Shown here piece after piece: positions 22,547 to 23,349 of a DNA stretch of 23,349 nt (its first letter is position 1; each line of letters begins with the position of its first letter). A model generated the notes under the pieces. It searched no databases, was not told the origin of the DNA, and saw only the letters and a list, made by a program, of their open reading frames with translations. Origin of the DNA: Competibacteraceae bacterium UBA2788 (GTDB taxonomy: Bacteria; Pseudomonadota; Gammaproteobacteria; Competibacterales; Competibacteraceae). The translations under genes were made by a program, and so were the position numbers. Location of the stretch: assembly GCA_002352185.1 (NCBI GenBank), contig DEHY01000001.1, positions 1 through 23,349 on the forward strand, given 5' to 3'.

Positions 22547-23349
22547 ATGAAAATGAAAAACTTGCTCTGGCTGGTCGCGCCCCTGCTGATTCTGGCGCTG
22601 GCGTCAGGATGTGGTGACGGCGGCAGTAACGGCGGCGCTCGCCAGACGGTGGCTCTGCTGAACGTGTCCTACGATCCCACCCGCGAGTTTTACAGCGAAT
22701 TCAACGCCGCTTTCAGCAAGGACCGGCAAGCTAAAACCGGCCAAGCCATTGCGATCCGACAATCGCATGGCGGCTCCGGCAAACAGGCGCGCTCGGTGAT
22801 TGACGGGCTGGAAGGCGATGTTGTCACCCTGGCGCTGGCTTACGATATTGACGAGATCAGCGCCAAGGGTGGTTTATTGCCGTCGGACTGGCAACAACGG
22901 CTGCCGCACAACAGCGCTCCCTACACCTCGACCATTGTATTTCTGGTACGCAAGGGCAATCCCAAGGGCATTAAGGATTGGGGCGATCTGGCGAAGCCGG
23001 GAGTGAGCGTGGTCACGCCCAATCCAAAAACTTCCGGCGGAGCGCGCTGGAATTATCTGGCGGCCTGGGGCTACGCGCTGCGCCAGCCGGACGGCAATGA
23101 AGAGAAGGCGCGTGAGTTTGTCGCCCGACTGTATCGCAACGTGCCGGTGCTGGATTCCGGGGCGCGGGGTTCCACCACTACCTTCGTGGAGCGCGGCATT
23201 GGCGATGTATTGCTGACCTGGGAGAACGAGGCGTTTCTGGCCGTCGAGGAATTGGGTAAAAACCGGTTTGAGCGGGTGACGCCGTCCACCAGCATTCTGG
23301 CGGAACCGCCGGTAGCGCTGCTGGACCGGGTGGTCGACAAGCATGGCAC
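22547..23349 (+). CDS. sbp: Sulfate-binding protein, 5' part (runs off window)
   Basis: Periplasmic sulfate-binding protein of the sulfate/thiosulfate ABC importer. The first 267 codons are present; the window ends inside the gene. A signal peptide of about 20 residues ends with ALASGC, so it may be a lipoprotein, which is unusual for Sbp. Then come the Sbp hallmarks [82 protein letters not shown] and [24 protein letters not shown], which form the sulfate pocket. AAGAGA precedes ATG 22547. The transporter genes (cysU, cysW, cysA) would be expected downstream but are not visible. Confidence 0.95.
   Translation, partial: MKMKNLLWLVAPLLILALASGCGDGGSNGGARQTVALLNVSYDPTREFYSEFNAAFSKDRQAKTGQAIAIRQSHGGSGKQARSVIDGLEGDVVTLALAYDIDEISAKGGLLPSDWQQRLPHNSAPYTSTIVFLVRKGNPKGIKDWGDLAKPGVSVVTPNPKTSGGARWNYLAAWGYALRQPDGNEEKAREFVARLYRNVPVLDSGARGSTTTFVERGIGDVLLTWENEAFLAVEELGKNRFERVTPSTSILAEPPVALLDRVVDKHG

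Overview
The window looks like a stretch of chromosome from a GC-rich gammaproteobacterium. The pointers are housekeeping genes of gammaproteobacterial type (dnaX-ybaB-recR, orn, rsgA, truA, hrpB, tag, metX-metW), a type II secretion (T2SS) pseudopilin set, and a phasin, which implies polyhydroxyalkanoate (PHA) granules. A PHA-storing lineage such as Competibacteraceae/Chromatiales is a reasonable guess, but it is inference only. Coding density is very high. No gap without a gene exceeds 300 bases, and I see no tRNA, rRNA, CRISPR array, insertion sequence or prophage.

Layout. (1) 9-2608, plus strand: dnaX, ybaB and recR, the classic replication/recombination operon. (2) 9569-2622, minus strand: ten tightly packed genes reading metX-metW-gspG-H-I-J-K-Rieske protein-ABC ATPase-ABC permease. 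Neighbours overlap or lie within about 45 bases of each other, so they are probably co-transcribed. Only the pseudopilin part of a T2SS is present; no gspC/D/E/F/L/M lies here. (3) 9570-9737: a compact divergent control region. A metX promoter and a phasin promoter share one TATA core, flanked by short palindromes, and the metX leader carries a perfect 12-bp hairpin. (4) 9738-11412, plus: phasin with terminator, a secreted Sel1-repeat protein and an orphan PAAR-like DUF4280 protein. (5) 13993-11423, minus: hrpB helicase. (6) 14163-15299, plus: three tandem, strongly diverged DUF2173 (roadblock/LC7-like) proteins, the least understood genes here. (7) 15435-18760, plus: a YcbB-type L,D-transpeptidase with terminator, truA and a FlK-like thioesterase. 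(8) 18757-20968: tag (minus), a two-domain rhodanese (plus) and orn (minus). (9) 20969-23349, plus: rsgA, a flavin-binding PNPOx-like protein and the 5' part of sbp (sulfate-binding protein), which runs off the window.

Most of the window is ordinary core genome. The parts worth a second look are the DUF2173 trio, the shared-TATA divergent promoter with the metX leader hairpin, the proline/lysine-rich additions in two T2SS tip pseudopilins (GspI and GspK), the Sel1 + PAAR-like pair without a visible type VI secretion cluster, and the Rieske-ABC exporter module fused to the T2SS unit. I did not find a clearly new multi-gene defence or mobile system.
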